A DNA stretch of 33,048 bases from Ascoidea asiatica (lineage: Eukaryota > Ascomycota > Saccharomycetes > Ascoideales > Ascoideaceae). The notes under the pieces are model-generated. The model was not told where the DNA came from. It was given only the letters and a program-made list of their open reading frames with translations, and ran no database searches. The position numbers and the translations under genes are program-made. This document shows, piece after piece, positions 1 to 9,939 of the stretch (position 1 is the stretch's first letter; each line of letters begins with the position of its first letter). The stretch covers positions 1-33,048 of the forward strand of contig BCKQ01000040.1 of the NCBI GenBank assembly GCA_001600695.1. Direction: 5' to 3'.

Positions 1-36
1 TTCAAATTCAAATTCAAATTCAAATTCAAATTCAAA
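1..36 (+). repeat. (TTCAAA)6 microsatellite at the window edge, coding
   Basis: Six perfect TTCAAA units open the window, and the mirror copy (TTTGAA) closes it at 33013-33048. Read in the LTE1 frame it encodes alternating Ser-Asn. A further four-unit run lies at about 477-500, and an imperfect 12-base repeat encoding Ser-Asn-Ser-His at about 257-313. The sequence stopping inside such a tract in both arms suggests an assembly break. Confidence 0.95.
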
Positions 37-3000
37 TTCAAACTTAAATTTTAAAAATTTAAATATCTTAGATACTAAATTTAATGAAAATATTTTAAAT
101 TCTTCAATAATTTTACCTGATAATTCAATAAATTCAATTAATTCAATTCAAAATAATAATTCTCCAATTATATCTCAAAATAATATAATTAATTCAAATA
201 TTATAGATCCTCATTCATATGATATTTCATTATCTTCTAATTCCAATTCAAATAATCATTCCAATTCACATTCTAATTCACATTCAAATTCACATTCAAA
301 TTCACATTCAAATAATAATTCTAATAATCATTCTAATAATCATTCATACACTTTTTCTTCAATTTCAAATCTGAATTCATATCCATATTCTGAACATTTT
401 GGTAGTAGTTTTAGAAGTAGTATGGATAAAATCTTTGAACAAAATTATTTAATTGATGAATCTTATATTTCTCATTCAAATTCAAATTCAAATTCAAATT
501 CAATTCCAACTGCTGAATTTAATTCTCAATCCATTATTAATTCAGATTCAACTTCAAGTAAATCTGAAAGACCTTCAATTTCAATTTCAAATTCAATTAA
601 TTATTATCCTTCAATTCCATCTATTAAATCTCCAAAACAAAATTCAATGCCTGCATTTTGGTTAAGTAATTCTTTAAATAATAATTTAAATAAACAAGCT
701 TTAAAAAAAAATAATTCAAATAATAATTCAAATAATAATGAATCTGAAAATAATTTAAATAATTTAAATAATTTAAAAATAAAATCAAGAAAAAATATTG
801 ATAATAATAAATTTGAATATCGTTTTCCAAGAAATAATGTTTCAACTTCAATTCCAACTCCTGATGATTTGATTTCCGTTGATTTAATATCTGAATCAAA
901 TGATTCTTTAATTTCAAAAGAAAATCCTTTGGAAACTTTAGATAAAATAATTTTTGAAAATAAAGAAAAATTTTTAAATTATCAAAAAAATAGACCTTCT
1001 CCTATAATAACAAATAATCATTCTAGAATTTCTTCATTACCTCATTCTCTTCCTCAATCACCATCTTTTATTCATTCTCCTTCATCAAGTCAAAATAATA
1101 CAATCCAAAGCTCAAAATTAAAATCATCTCATATGACTGATAATAATTTAATTTATTCAAATAATCATTTATTAAATAATGAATTATTGTCAAATGATTT
1201 TCAAAAGTCAAATCCTCTTTCACCATCTAAACTTTTGAATCCAAACGTTAATATTGGTCGCTTTATTAATGTTTTTGCAAATCCTACTACTCCCATGAAT
1301 ATAAACTCTTCTTTTCAACTGAAAGGTATTAAATATTTATCTTCACCACAAATTTCAAAAATAAATACTGAAAATTTAATACGAAGTAATACTGTAAAAC
1401 CAATAGAAAGGGAAGAAGAGAAAGTTTTACTTACTGATATTGTTCCACCTACTCCTAAAAGAAGATTAAATTTAAGCTTAGTAACTTTTGATGAAGATGA
1501 GTTAAGCATGATTGAAAAAAAAGATACTAATAATACTGTAATTGTGGAACCCAATCCTGAAGAAAAAATAAATGAAAAGAAAAAAAAATCAATGGAAAGT
1601 AACAATTATTCCAAAAACTCAAAAGTTATACCTTCTACTTCAAAGATTAAGATATCAAGTTCCACCATTGTTTCAAACTCTGCTATTTCTTATAGCAATT
1701 CAACTGAAGGAACCAGTATAAAATCAAACTCAAGAAATAAAAATGGTCTTTTTTTAAAAGCAGTTAAAAATAATTCTAAAATAACAAAAAATTCAATTAA
1801 ATCACCTCGAACTCCTTTATCACCACTAGTTGAAAAATCAAGAAATGTCAAAGTCTTATTCAATCAATGGAAACACAGCTTCGTCGGGAAAGAAAAAAAT
1901 GAAGTAAAGCAGGATGAAAATTTAAATAACTTAGTAGAAAATTTAATTAGTATCAATAGGGCAAGTACAAATGGATTACTTGCTAATGACTTACCAGTAA
2001 GTATTATTGAATCAGTGTTGAGTTTGGAAGAAAGTCAAAAATTTCAAAAAGAAATGATGCGTGCTTCTCAAAAATCTACTATAGACCGTATGGATCCTCC
2101 AACTGATATTAAAATAGACGTTTTATCTGCTAGAGTTATCGATGAGCTTGAATTTGTTATTAAACTTCGTCAAAAAATTGAAAATAAAACTGCTTTTCTT
2201 ACCCAAAAGTCAAATGGAAATACGTTGAATCATCTTGTTCCTATATCAAATGAACATGGTGTCAATCAATTGAACCCAGAGATTCCATTTTCGTCTAATC
2301 TTAATACTGTAAATGATAGAAGTACAATTATTGATAATGCTCACAATATAAGTATGTTAAACTCACAAATACCGGACAAGTTCAATATATCTCTTGGTAC
2401 TATTGGACACTCTCTAAAAAATAGTATCTCTGAAAATATTGATGATTTAGATGTGTTTAATTTCACTGGATCTCAACAAGAATTGTTAAATCTAGAAAAT
2501 AGTCAAGAAGAAAAATGTAAAGATATGCAAAATCAGAGCGCTATTAAATCAAATTTTTCAACTGAGGGTATTCAAGAGCCTAATCAAAAATACGTACATT
2601 TTAATAATAAAAATGATATGCTTGAAACACCTGATACTTGCAACCTCTTGAAAAAAAACTATCCAGGAAAAGGTCTTCAAAATAATTACGTACAATCGGA
2701 AAGTATACCTTTAAATAACGAAGAAGAAAGATTTACTGGAAATTTGAAAGAAATTGATAGATGCTCCAGGATAAGTTATATTTCGAATAAATCATACTCA
2801 AGTTATTCAGACTCTTCTGATAATGGCCTGCTTAAAGCTTTTGAGAGTGATTTGCAATCCGATGTATCTGAAGTACATGGATTGAAAAAAATGCCTGCCT
2901 TTAATGATTTTCATGGAGCTTTAGTTGATCCTGAAAAGGAAAATATGTTTACCAATTTCAACTATTCTACACTATCAACTAGCTCAGTATCATTGGGTGA

Positions 3001-5233
3001 AATCCCTTTACCTGCCCAAACTGGCAAAAAATTGGCCTATCATGAAGCAGAAGATCTTCAAATGAATTCCCTGATTAAAAATATAGGTTCTCATGACTTG
3101 AAATTTTCAATAAATTCATTAAATTTCACTAAACTGGACAGAGCAAAAAGTTATGAAGCTCATAACTTTAGTATTTGTTCCCCTCTAGATGATATACCTC
3201 ATTCAAAATTCCAGTCCCCTAATCAAAATTCAGTCTCGACTCAACAAAACTCTCAATTTTCAAATGATGGCCGATTTCAAGAGAGCTTTTCTTCTATTAC
3301 TTCTAAATCTTATATTTCTTATAACTCTGACCTTTCTATAAGCTCCTCTAAAACTGATATTATGATAAACTCCAAAGATCTTTTGAAAAAGCGTCGGGCC
3401 TTTCCAGATCTCAAGTTGGGGGTAGAAATTGATAAAGCTCCAGAATCTCCAATATATTTGCATAGAAGATCTAATACTCCAACAACAAGTAACAGTGATA
3501 CAATCAAAGGTGATAATTTTGAGAATAATAAAAATAATAGCCGATTTAAAAGTCCTTATTATTGTAGTGATGTAGCCGATAGAATTGATTCTAAAAGCTT
3601 CGATGAGAAAACAACAAGTTTAATATCTGAATCTTCTTCTATTTTTTCATCTGGAACAAAGCCTCTTTTAATTACTTTGAAACAAAATTTAACTGAAGAA
3701 GAAGAAAAAGAATTTAAGAATGATATTAATAAGTCTCGAGAGAATATTCTCAAAATGAAGAGATCCAAAGAAATGCTTGTTGCTCAAATGAGCCACAGAG
3801 ATCTGTCCTCGATAAAATCGTATCTAAGACATAAAAAGTCTTTTTCAGCAGATTCAATTAGTGTTTATGAGGTTGAAGGTTCGGAGACAAGAGTTCTTTC
3901 TTCAGTTAGTGATACTTTCTTACCGGCTTTTGTTGGTAATAATAGAGACATGGTTAGAAACTTGAAGGATATACCAGACGAAGATATAAGTGGTGATCCA
4001 GTAAGTGCTGCATTATGGAAATTAGAAGGAAAGCCTGAACCTAAGTTTAATAATATTGATACTTCTGATTCATTAAATTCAGAGGATGATCTCAAGAAGA
4101 AAAGTGTTGATTCTATACATGTTGATACTGATACTATTAGTAGAAATGTTGCAGAACTCAGTATTGCTGATTCTGCTGACATTCAAATGGATCCACCTAT
4201 TGGAGTGGGTCTGCTTGAAGGAAATATATTCGTCTCAATACCGAAGGTAGTTCAACAACTCAATAGTTTTGTTTGCACTTCCAAACTATGCAAAAATGTG
4301 AGCTCCAATTCTATTATTCAGGAAGAATTTTTAGATATTGAAAAGCAGTTAGAAGAGCATTTAATTACTGAGGGAGTTTTATCTATCAGCGAAGTTCTAG
4401 CAACTAAAAGACATATTTCATTTATTCTTAATTATGATTCATTTACATTGGCTAAGCAGTTTACTTTAATTGAAAGAGATACTTTATCTGAAGTGGATTG
4501 GAAGGAACTTATTGATATGGATTGGTCTCCAGAATTAAAACCAATCACCAGTTGGATTCAACTTTTAGTAAAAAAAGAAGTGAAAGGAATTGATCTTGTT
4601 ATATCTAGATTTAATTTAACAGTTAATTGGATTGTATCGGAAATTCTTCTAACAAGTGAGGAAATGTATCGAAAAGATACTATTGCAAGATTTATTCATA
4701 TTGCAAATCATTGCCATAAACTTCAAAACTATTCAACTCTTATGCAAATTATTCTTGCACTAACCACCCCAAGAATTAAACGATTATATTCTACTTGGAA
4801 TAAAATGGACGCTTCAGATATTTTTATGTTAAAAAATTTAGAAATATTTTTCAATTCAGAAGGAAACTTTTATAAATTAAGAAAAGATTTTGATCGTATA
4901 ATTCCTTCAAAGGGCTGTGTTCCTTTTTTTGGTTTATATCTTTCAGATTTAACATTTAATAGTAGTAAACCTATTTTAATATCCACTGCGTCAATTAACA
5001 AATTAAATTGTGCAAATGAAACTCCAAATTTAGACATCAATGATGATACCACATTAGTGAATATTGAGAGATTTTCTTCAGCATCTCAGATTGTACGTAA
5101 TTTCATTCAATGCATTCAATGGTCTAAGTTGTACGATATTGAATCTGTGCCTCAAGTATTATCAAAATGTTTGTATATAAAATCATTAACTGAAGAAGAA
5201 ATGGAATTATGCTTGAATAAAATTGCTGGATAA
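2..5233 (+). CDS. LTE1: LTE1-like Ras-type guanine nucleotide exchange factor, 5' partial
   Basis: In budding yeast Lte1 is a cortical, bud-localised protein that promotes exit from mitosis upstream of the Tem1 GTPase. A C-terminal RasGEF (CDC25-type) domain lies at about residues 1300-1595 counted from the ATG at 422. It includes the segments LAKQFTLIERDTLSEVDWKEL, GIDLVISRFNLTVNWIVSEIL, FIHIANHCHKLQNYSTLMQI and GCVPFFGLYLSDL. The first 1200 residues are Ser/Asn-rich and low in complexity, with scattered Ser/Thr-Pro sites. The ATG at 422 is probably not the start: the same frame stays open from base 2, adding 140 codons of Ser/Asn/His-rich sequence without a Met or a stop, and the N-terminal RasGEF_N domain expected of Lte1 is absent from the visible part. 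The gene therefore continues beyond the window. SCP1 converges on it from the right. An identical copy lies in the right arm. Confidence 0.88.
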   Translation, partial: SNSNSNSNSNSNSNLNFKNLNILDTKFNENILNSSIILPDNSINSINSIQNNNSPIISQNNIINSNIIDPHSYDISLSSNSNSNNHSNSHSNSHSNSHSNSHSNNNSNNHSNNHSYTFSSISNLNSYPYSEHFGSSFRSSMDKIFEQNYLIDESYISHSNSNSNSNSIPTAEFNSQSIINSDSTSSKSERPSISISNSINYYPSIPSIKSPKQNSMPAFWLSNSLNNNLNKQALKKNNSNNNSNNNESENNLNNLNNLKIKSRKNIDNNKFEYRFPRNNVSTSIPTPDDLISVDLISESNDSLISKENPLETLDKIIFENKEKFLNYQKNRPSPIITNNHSRISSLPHSLPQSPSFIHSPSSSQNNTIQSSKLKSSHMTDNNLIYSNNHLLNNELLSNDFQKSNPLSPSKLLNPNVNIGRFINVFANPTTPMNINSSFQLKGIKYLSSPQISKINTENLIRSNTVKPIEREEEKVLLTDIVPPTPKRRLNLSLVTFDEDELSMIEKKDTNNTVIVEPNPEEKINEKKKKSMESNNYSKNSKVIPSTSKIKISSSTIVSNSAISYSNSTEGTSIKSNSRNKNGLFLKAVKNNSKITKNSIKSPRTPLSPLVEKSRNVKVLFNQWKHSFVGKEKNEVKQDENLNNLVENLISINRASTNGLLANDLPVSIIESVLSLEESQKFQKEMMRASQKSTIDRMDPPTDIKIDVLSARVIDELEFVIKLRQKIENKTAFLTQKSNGNTLNHLVPISNEHGVNQLNPEIPFSSNLNTVNDRSTIIDNAHNISMLNSQIPDKFNISLGTIGHSLKNSISENIDDLDVFNFTGSQQELLNLENSQEEKCKDMQNQSAIKSNFSTEGIQEPNQKYVHFNNKNDMLETPDTCNLLKKNYPGKGLQNNYVQSESIPLNNEEERFTGNLKEIDRCSRISYISNKSYSSYSDSSDNGLLKAFESDLQSDVSEVHGLKKMPAFNDFHGALVDPEKENMFTNFNYSTLSTSSVSLGEIPLPAQTGKKLAYHEAEDLQMNSLIKNIGSHDLKFSINSLNFTKLDRAKSYEAHNFSICSPLDDIPHSKFQSPNQNSVSTQQNSQFSNDGRFQESFSSITSKSYISYNSDLSISSSKTDIMINSKDLLKKRRAFPDLKLGVEIDKAPESPIYLHRRSNTPTTSNSDTIKGDNFENNKNNSRFKSPYYCSDVADRIDSKSFDEKTTSLISESSSIFSSGTKPLLITLKQNLTEEEEKEFKNDINKSRENILKMKRSKEMLVAQMSHRDLSSIKSYLRHKKSFSADSISVYEVEGSETRVLSSVSDTFLPAFVGNNRDMVRNLKDIPDEDISGDPVSAALWKLEGKPEPKFNNIDTSDSLNSEDDLKKKSVDSIHVDTDTISRNVAELSIADSADIQMDPPIGVGLLEGNIFVSIPKVVQQLNSFVCTSKLCKNVSSNSIIQEEFLDIEKQLEEHLITEGVLSISEVLATKRHISFILNYDSFTLAKQFTLIERDTLSEVDWKELIDMDWSPELKPITSWIQLLVKKEVKGIDLVISRFNLTVNWIVSEILLTSEEMYRKDTIARFIHIANHCHKLQNYSTLMQIILALTTPRIKRLYSTWNKMDASDIFMLKNLEIFFNSEGNFYKLRKDFDRIIPSKGCVPFFGLYLSDLTFNSSKPILISTASINKLNCANETPNLDINDDTTLVNIERFSSASQIVRNFIQCIQWSKLYDIESVPQVLSKCLYIKSLTEEEMELCLNKIAG

Positions 5234-5617
5234 ATCAAAATGTGTTACTGTCATTCTTATTTAACTTAATACTTTTTTACTCTGTTTCAATATTGTCATT
5301 ATCATACACTTATTTTTTCTTGCATTTTTAGTTTTTCTTTTTTTTTTCGTTATTTTTTAGCTTTTTTTCTAGATTCTAGTTTACTTCTTTTGAATATTTT
5401 GTTTTTTTTTGTTAAATTCACCTTATCGTTGTGATTAATTCGATTTTAATTTTTAATTAGGTAGCATGTCTTTTTATTTATTTGTTTTTATTATTTATTT
5501 ATTTCTTTGTTATAAAATTTTATTTTTTTCAAACTTGATGAAGCTCTTTTGTTTACAAAAATTCGAACTAAATTCTAAATTATTTAATAAATGTGATATA
5601 TAATCAAATATTTTTTT
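5234..5617. other. Intergenic region between convergent LTE1 and SCP1
   Basis: T-rich 3' flank shared by two convergent genes, with long T runs on the plus strand and ATTTATT/TTTATTTATT tracts that could serve as polyadenylation signals. No coding potential or RNA gene seen. Its mirror copy at 27432-27815 matches wherever compared. Confidence 0.7.
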
Positions 5618-6247
5618 CTATTTAATTATATTTCTGTTTCCACCGAAAACAACCTTTTCAGTATTTTGATTTGCACCACCCATATAACCGTATTCAATGG
5701 TACTCCATTGTGAAACATTCTTTTGAAGATGTGAAGGCTTTCTTGGAACTCGTGGAGCAGGTTTTCTGTCTTTTGAAGCTAGATTTGGTCCAATAACTTT
5801 AATAGCTGGGTTTATTTTATTAGCATATCGACTTAAACTAATTATTGCCGTATATACTTGAGAAGAATCTTGATTTTCAAATAAATCAACGGTAGAAAAT
5901 AACTCATCTTCTGGAACACCAATTTTCTTAGCATGAGCTAAAAATGTTGATATATTTTCCATTTTTATAAAAGGAAATTTTGGATTATGATTGAATTTTA
6001 TGTTTTTATTTTCTATTGCTTCTATCAATTTACAAAGAACAGTGCCATCATTTAAAATATCTAATAGATCCCCTTGATCTTTTAAATTAGATTCATTGAT
6101 ACAAGAAAATATCCAATTTTTGATTTCTGTAATTTTACCAATATCATATTTGGCATCTCTTTTTAGCTTTAAATCTTCATCAAGGGTAGTTACATCTGGT
6201 TTAACTCCATATACAGGACTATACGATAAAGTTTTATTTGGAAGCAT
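5618..6247 (-). CDS. SCP1: Calponin/transgelin-like actin-bundling protein
   Basis: 209 residues, close to the roughly 200 of yeast Scp1, which binds and cross-links F-actin in cortical patches. A single calponin-homology domain covers about residues 36-145, with EIKNWIFSCI at its start and GDLLDILNDGTVLCKLIEAI in the first half. A C-terminal calponin-like repeat lies at about 180-206 (STIEYGYMGGANQNTEKVV). The basic proline-containing linker before it (about 160-175) resembles the actin-binding tail of Scp1. The ATG gives the N-terminus expected for the family, and no intron is needed. It converges with LTE1 and diverges from the CCDC47-like gene across 769 bp. Confidence 0.9.
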   Translation of the reverse strand: MLPNKTLSYSPVYGVKPDVTTLDEDLKLKRDAKYDIGKITEIKNWIFSCINESNLKDQGDLLDILNDGTVLCKLIEAIENKNIKFNHNPKFPFIKMENISTFLAHAKKIGVPEDELFSTVDLFENQDSSQVYTAIISLSRYANKINPAIKVIGPNLASKDRKPAPRVPRKPSHLQKNVSQWSTIEYGYMGGANQNTEKVVFGGNRNIIK

Positions 6248-7016
6248 GGTAAAAGTATTGTATTTTCAAAATCTAGTTGATTTAAGCAAATTAGTTGATT
6301 ATAATAATGGGTATAACTATTGAGTAATTCATGTTTATATCCAAGTGGTAAAACAATCTTTTTTGAATGAGATAGTTGCTTATTTTTATAGCTGGTTCTA
6401 AGCTGGCATTGGTGAAGCTGGTGCTTATATATTTTAAAGTTAACTTTACACACTTTACCATGACTGATGACTAGAGTTTCCGTATTACCCTGCAATTTGA
6501 GGGCAGTTCGTTGGGAAAAGAAACTGTATTTATCTTTTGATATTGGGAAAAAGGCAAAATGAGTTTTTCTTTCAACTTTTTATTTGATCATTGAAAATTC
6601 TTATATTATAGTTATGTTAAAATAAGGCATTAATTATTGAAGACTTGCAAAAGGAGTTCGATGTATTGAACCAGTTCATATTCAGATAACAACAAGTATT
6701 TTTTAAAAAGGAAAAGTAATACAATAAAAAGAGCGTTATTTCTATAATGAAATCAAAATACCTAATCAGAAAATAACAATATCAAATCCTCAAATTAGCA
6801 AACTCAGATTTTATGATAGTAAATTTTTAAATAAAACCTTAGGGGATAATTTATCTTTCTAAGCTTAAAAGGGAAACATAGACTATCCAATAAGTTGTTT
6901 ATTTTTCGATAAATCAGAAGAAAAACATAACAATAAACGTAAGAGTAAATATTCTATTTCTTTTCTTGAATTAAAATTATTCATTAGGAATTTATAATCA
7001 TAAAACATATTTAAAA
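6248..7016. promoter_or_regulatory. Divergent promoter region, SCP1 / CCDC47-like gene
   Basis: 769 bp between two divergent starts. It contains three close AGCTGG motifs at about 6391-6420 (ctggttctaagctgg / gaagctggtgc) and a segment at 6458-6514 related to a dispersed repeat also found near PHA2. Short open frames here have no family features and look like chance. No tRNA or other RNA gene seen. Confidence 0.55.
6458..6514 (+). repeat. Tail fragment of a dispersed repeat, left arm
   Basis: The segment beginning ccatgactgatgactaga and ending ttgagggcagttcgttg aligns, with substitutions and small gaps, to 24604-24662 near PHA2 (acatggctgatgaataga ... ttagggcagtttgttg). The best-kept parts are CATGRCTGATGA at the left and TTACCCT...GGGCAGTTYGTTG at the right. 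It is either an old mobile-element fragment or a shared regulatory block. Confidence 0.5.
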
Positions 7017-8081
7017 ATGGGGTTGTTTGCAAGAGTTATGGAAGATTATAGAACTGATGTTTATCAACGTTGGGTTACTCATAATTGGAAAACAGAGCTT
7101 TATTTGGTTGGTACTTTATTAGTTTTTGTTGTTTGCCATATTATTGGATACAAATTAAATGAAAGTTATGTTAATAAAATTATTAAAGCAATTAAACCAT
7201 ATTTAGATGAAAATTTTTATAAATTTGGTTGTTCAGATACTGAATTATATATTAGAGATAATGATCAATTGTATACAACATATGCAAGTGGTAGAGTTAA
7301 TATTAAGAACATATTGATTAAAATTGTTTTAAAAGCAAGACAAAATTTTATTTTATATTTCTTTCAAGATGTTTTTTCATTTTTCATGCAAAGTTTAAAA
7401 GTTGAAGAGGATGTAATTGAAATTGTTGGAAATTTTAATGCTAATATCAAAGTTAATAATTTTATCTTTTCAATTGTTAATAAAGAAAATATGAAAGAAA
7501 ATAGAAATTCAAATTACTTTTTATCCTTAACAAAAACTCTTGATTCTTCAAATTTGCCAAATCAATTTGTTTTTATGTCCGAATCTTCTGAAATTAATGA
7601 TTTAATACTTGAAAAATCTGATATTAGTGATTTATTAAAGAATGTTGGAGATGTTTTACAATTTTTTGCAATTACAGATCAAGATTCCGTTCATCCAATA
7701 AATGTTGAAGATTGTACACCACTTCCTCGTTTTGTTATGAAACTAAATCTAAAAACTTCTAAAAAAGATTTATCACAAATTTTAGATTCTTTCAAATTAT
7801 TGTTTGCTATTATTGATTTTGTTTCAAATGATAAAAAATTTCAACCAAGACCAGAAGCTTTAAAAAAAATTAATAATGTTAGAAAACAAGAAGTTGATAA
7901 AATTATTAAAAGAATTGAACTTGAAAAAAAGGAATTATTAGAAGAAAAAAAAATTGAGGAACAGAAGAAAATTAGAGATGATATGAAAAGCAAAAGTCCT
8001 AGTGAACTAGAAAAATTAGAAAAAAAACAACAAGCAAAAAAAGAAAGAAGAATGAGAAATAAACAAAAATTTAGAATGTAA
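7017..8081 (+). CDS. CCDC47: CCDC47/DUF1682-family ER membrane protein
   Basis: 354 residues. One transmembrane segment is visible at about 28-45 (LYLVGTLLVFVVCHIIGY). A folded middle region follows, then a long, highly charged C-terminal helix from about 280 rich in Lys/Glu, ending in a basic stretch (KKERRMRNKQKFRM). This order is that of CCDC47 (DUF1682), an ER protein that in animals is part of the PAT complex helping multipass membrane proteins insert at the translocon; the role in yeast is inferred. The copy in the other arm differs at two residues: here Pro279 and Ser329, there Ser279 and Gly329. Family assignment rests on architecture and remembered sequence features, not a search. 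Confidence 0.75.
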   Translation: MGLFARVMEDYRTDVYQRWVTHNWKTELYLVGTLLVFVVCHIIGYKLNESYVNKIIKAIKPYLDENFYKFGCSDTELYIRDNDQLYTTYASGRVNIKNILIKIVLKARQNFILYFFQDVFSFFMQSLKVEEDVIEIVGNFNANIKVNNFIFSIVNKENMKENRNSNYFLSLTKTLDSSNLPNQFVFMSESSEINDLILEKSDISDLLKNVGDVLQFFAITDQDSVHPINVEDCTPLPRFVMKLNLKTSKKDLSQILDSFKLLFAIIDFVSNDKKFQPRPEALKKINNVRKQEVDKIIKRIELEKKELLEEKKIEEQKKIRDDMKSKSPSELEKLEKKQQAKKERRMRNKQKFRM

Positions 8082-8139
8082 ATCTACTATATAAAAATGT
8101 TAATATTTCTTTTTTTTCTTAATCAACTTTATATCTAAC

Positions 8140-8311
8140 ATATTTTGAGTGGTATGTTCAAAACGACCACCCATTTACCGGAAATGACTGGCTCGTAATG
8201 TTTGTTGAAACACCGAGGTCTGTTCTAAAAGAAATTTATATTTGAATACTCAAACAATTAGAAAAACTTTCTTAATAAACTAAATAAATAAGAATATATA
8301 AAAAAGAAATA
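8140..8311. other. Left inner junction of the inverted repeat
   Basis: Unique sequence starts at 8140. It contains a less AT-rich patch at about 8150-8230 (accacccatttaccgg, ctggctcgtaatg, caccgaggtctg) unlike the surrounding DNA. No gene, target-site duplication or tRNA could be seen at the boundary. Confidence 0.5.
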
Positions 8312-9939
8312 CTAACAGATTTGTGCTAGTTTATTATAAGACTCTTCAATATTAAATTCCTCAGACTGCTGGTCCAAGTCATTTGACTGTGGCGGTAAAG
8401 GCGAAGGATTCTAGAGAGACCAGCACTTGTAAAAGTAGATAGAACAACAATTGGAGAAGGAATGATATTAATTTTCTTTTTATCATCAGAAAAAGATTGA
8501 TTAAGAATTCCAAAAACAAATCCTGGAGTATTTGGCTTGACGTTAAAGTGAGAAAAAGGTTTATCTAAATCATCATCCAAAGAATTATTACTTTTTGTAA
8601 AGAGACTTTAATCCTCAGTTGGAGAAACAATCACAGTAGAAGTTCACATTTTAGAAGGACCCATATCAGAAGAACTTGTTGCAGCAGAGATAGTTTTAGA
8701 TTATTGTAACTATTTTTTTCATTGATCATGTTATCATTTTTAATGCTATTATCAGTATTAAAAAATTTTATATTAAATTATATGAATAGTTATTATGAAA
8801 TAAAGGATGATAATCTTGATGAATTTTATAATAATTTATTTCAAGAAGAACTTTATTCACCAATAATTTTAAATAATAAATTAAAAGAATTGTTCAAAGA
8901 TTATATTTTTTTAATAAATAATTTTAAATAATGTTTTTATTACTACTAATGCTATATATATACATATTATTACAATTATTATTATTAGAGATTGAATTTT
9001 TGTTATCTGAATTCCTAAAACAGGGAACATTGATCTCAGTTTCATCTAGATTCATTGTAGTATAATTAACAAATGGCTCTAATTCTGAGCCATTATTAGA
9101 CAAATCATTTCTGTAATTAATTATGTTATGATTACCACTAGCTAGAGTAGAATGTTTACCTACGCTAAAAGCAAGAGAATACTCAATCGAAACTTGAAAA
9201 GTGGTATCAAATAAAGAGGATTAATTTAAGCTATTCTGTTGTCTTAATATTGAAGGCAAGAAATATTTGTTTGATAAGGAATTATAGTAATTATAATTGC
9301 TATTATTATCATTAAGTTGTTCAGAAATTGGGGATTGTGATTTACTATAGGCTTGAGAAGATGAAGGATTATCTTTCTTAGAATCTATATTTGAAAAATT
9401 AGTTTAAGAATTTGGAAATGAATAAGCTGATAAGTTGTGATTGAAACCTTTTTTTCAAGATTTTTAATAAATTTATTATCACATGAAAAATTTGAAATAT
9501 AATTTGAAGAAGATCTGTTAGCAGAATTTAAATATGACAATGAATTAGAAAACAAATTATTTAAACCTTTAAATTTCATTCCTATAGGTTGATGTCTTAC
9601 CGTATGTTAACCAATGTGAAAATTTGACAAGGTAAATTGACAATGTAGATGGAGATTTTTCCAAATTAAATACATTTCAGTATGGGAGTTAAGTAAATAA
9701 TTTTTACCTAAATCATCAATTTCAGTAACAGCTTTAGTTTTTTCATATACCTGATTATCATCTTTTGGAATTGAACCCAATTCTTTGCCCAGCTTTAATA
9801 TCCAACCATCTGAATTATTACCGTCATCATCTGAGGAGTTTCACGAAGCAGTAATATCTGCTAAATTCCAAACAAAATTATTATATTTCATAAATTTTTT
9901 AATATGGTCGATTTCATCATCATAAATTTCGGGGAACAT
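8312..9939 (-). pseudogene. Decayed Asn/Ser-rich protein gene, family not recognised
   Basis: The minus strand reads as protein-like sequence broken by many stops and frame changes. An ATG at 9939 opens MFPEIYDDEIDHIKKFMK. In-frame stops follow at 9841-9843 and 9607-9609, then a frame change in an A run near 9450 leads into an Asn/Ser/Gln-rich stretch (about 9450-8950, with stops). A later block at about 8690-8410 has two in-frame stops, contains PNTPGFVFGILNQSF and SPIVVLSTFTSAGLSR, then shifts frame near 8405 and ends PSPLPPQSNDLDQQSEEF...LAQIC with a TAG at 8312-8314. Frame coherence across these breaks supports a dead gene of roughly 540 codons. It may be two adjoining relics: the part between 8700 and 8950 is poorly readable. 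I do not recognise the family. Confidence 0.6.

Larger units (their letters stand above)
1..8139. repeat. Left arm of a giant inverted repeat
   Basis: This arm is the reverse complement of 24911-33048. Base p pairs with base 33049-p from the outer edge to about 8099. The gene ends, untranslated regions and low-complexity tracts I compared match exactly. I found three differences, all near the inner edge: C7851 against T in the other arm, A8001 against G, and one extra T at about 8100-8102. Homology then stops abruptly after the shared ...tatatctaa at 8139. The arm carries a 5'-truncated LTE1, SCP1 and a CCDC47-like gene. I compared the arms by eye in blocks and through identical translations, so a few silent differences could have been missed. 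Confidence 0.97.

Noticed and set aside
1-36. Telomere repeat at the window edges
   Set aside because: The hexamer TTCAAA is AT-rich, lies within an open coding frame and recurs inside LTE1; it is a coding microsatellite, not a telomere.
6190-6495. 101-codon open frame overlapping the SCP1 start, mirrored at 26554-26859
   Set aside because: It overlaps the SCP1 coding start in another frame, has no family features and contains a dispersed repeat fragment.
8722-8931. 69-codon plus-strand open frame
   Set aside because: Very low-complexity, starts with a hydrophobic AT-rich run and lies antisense to relic sequence; no independent support.
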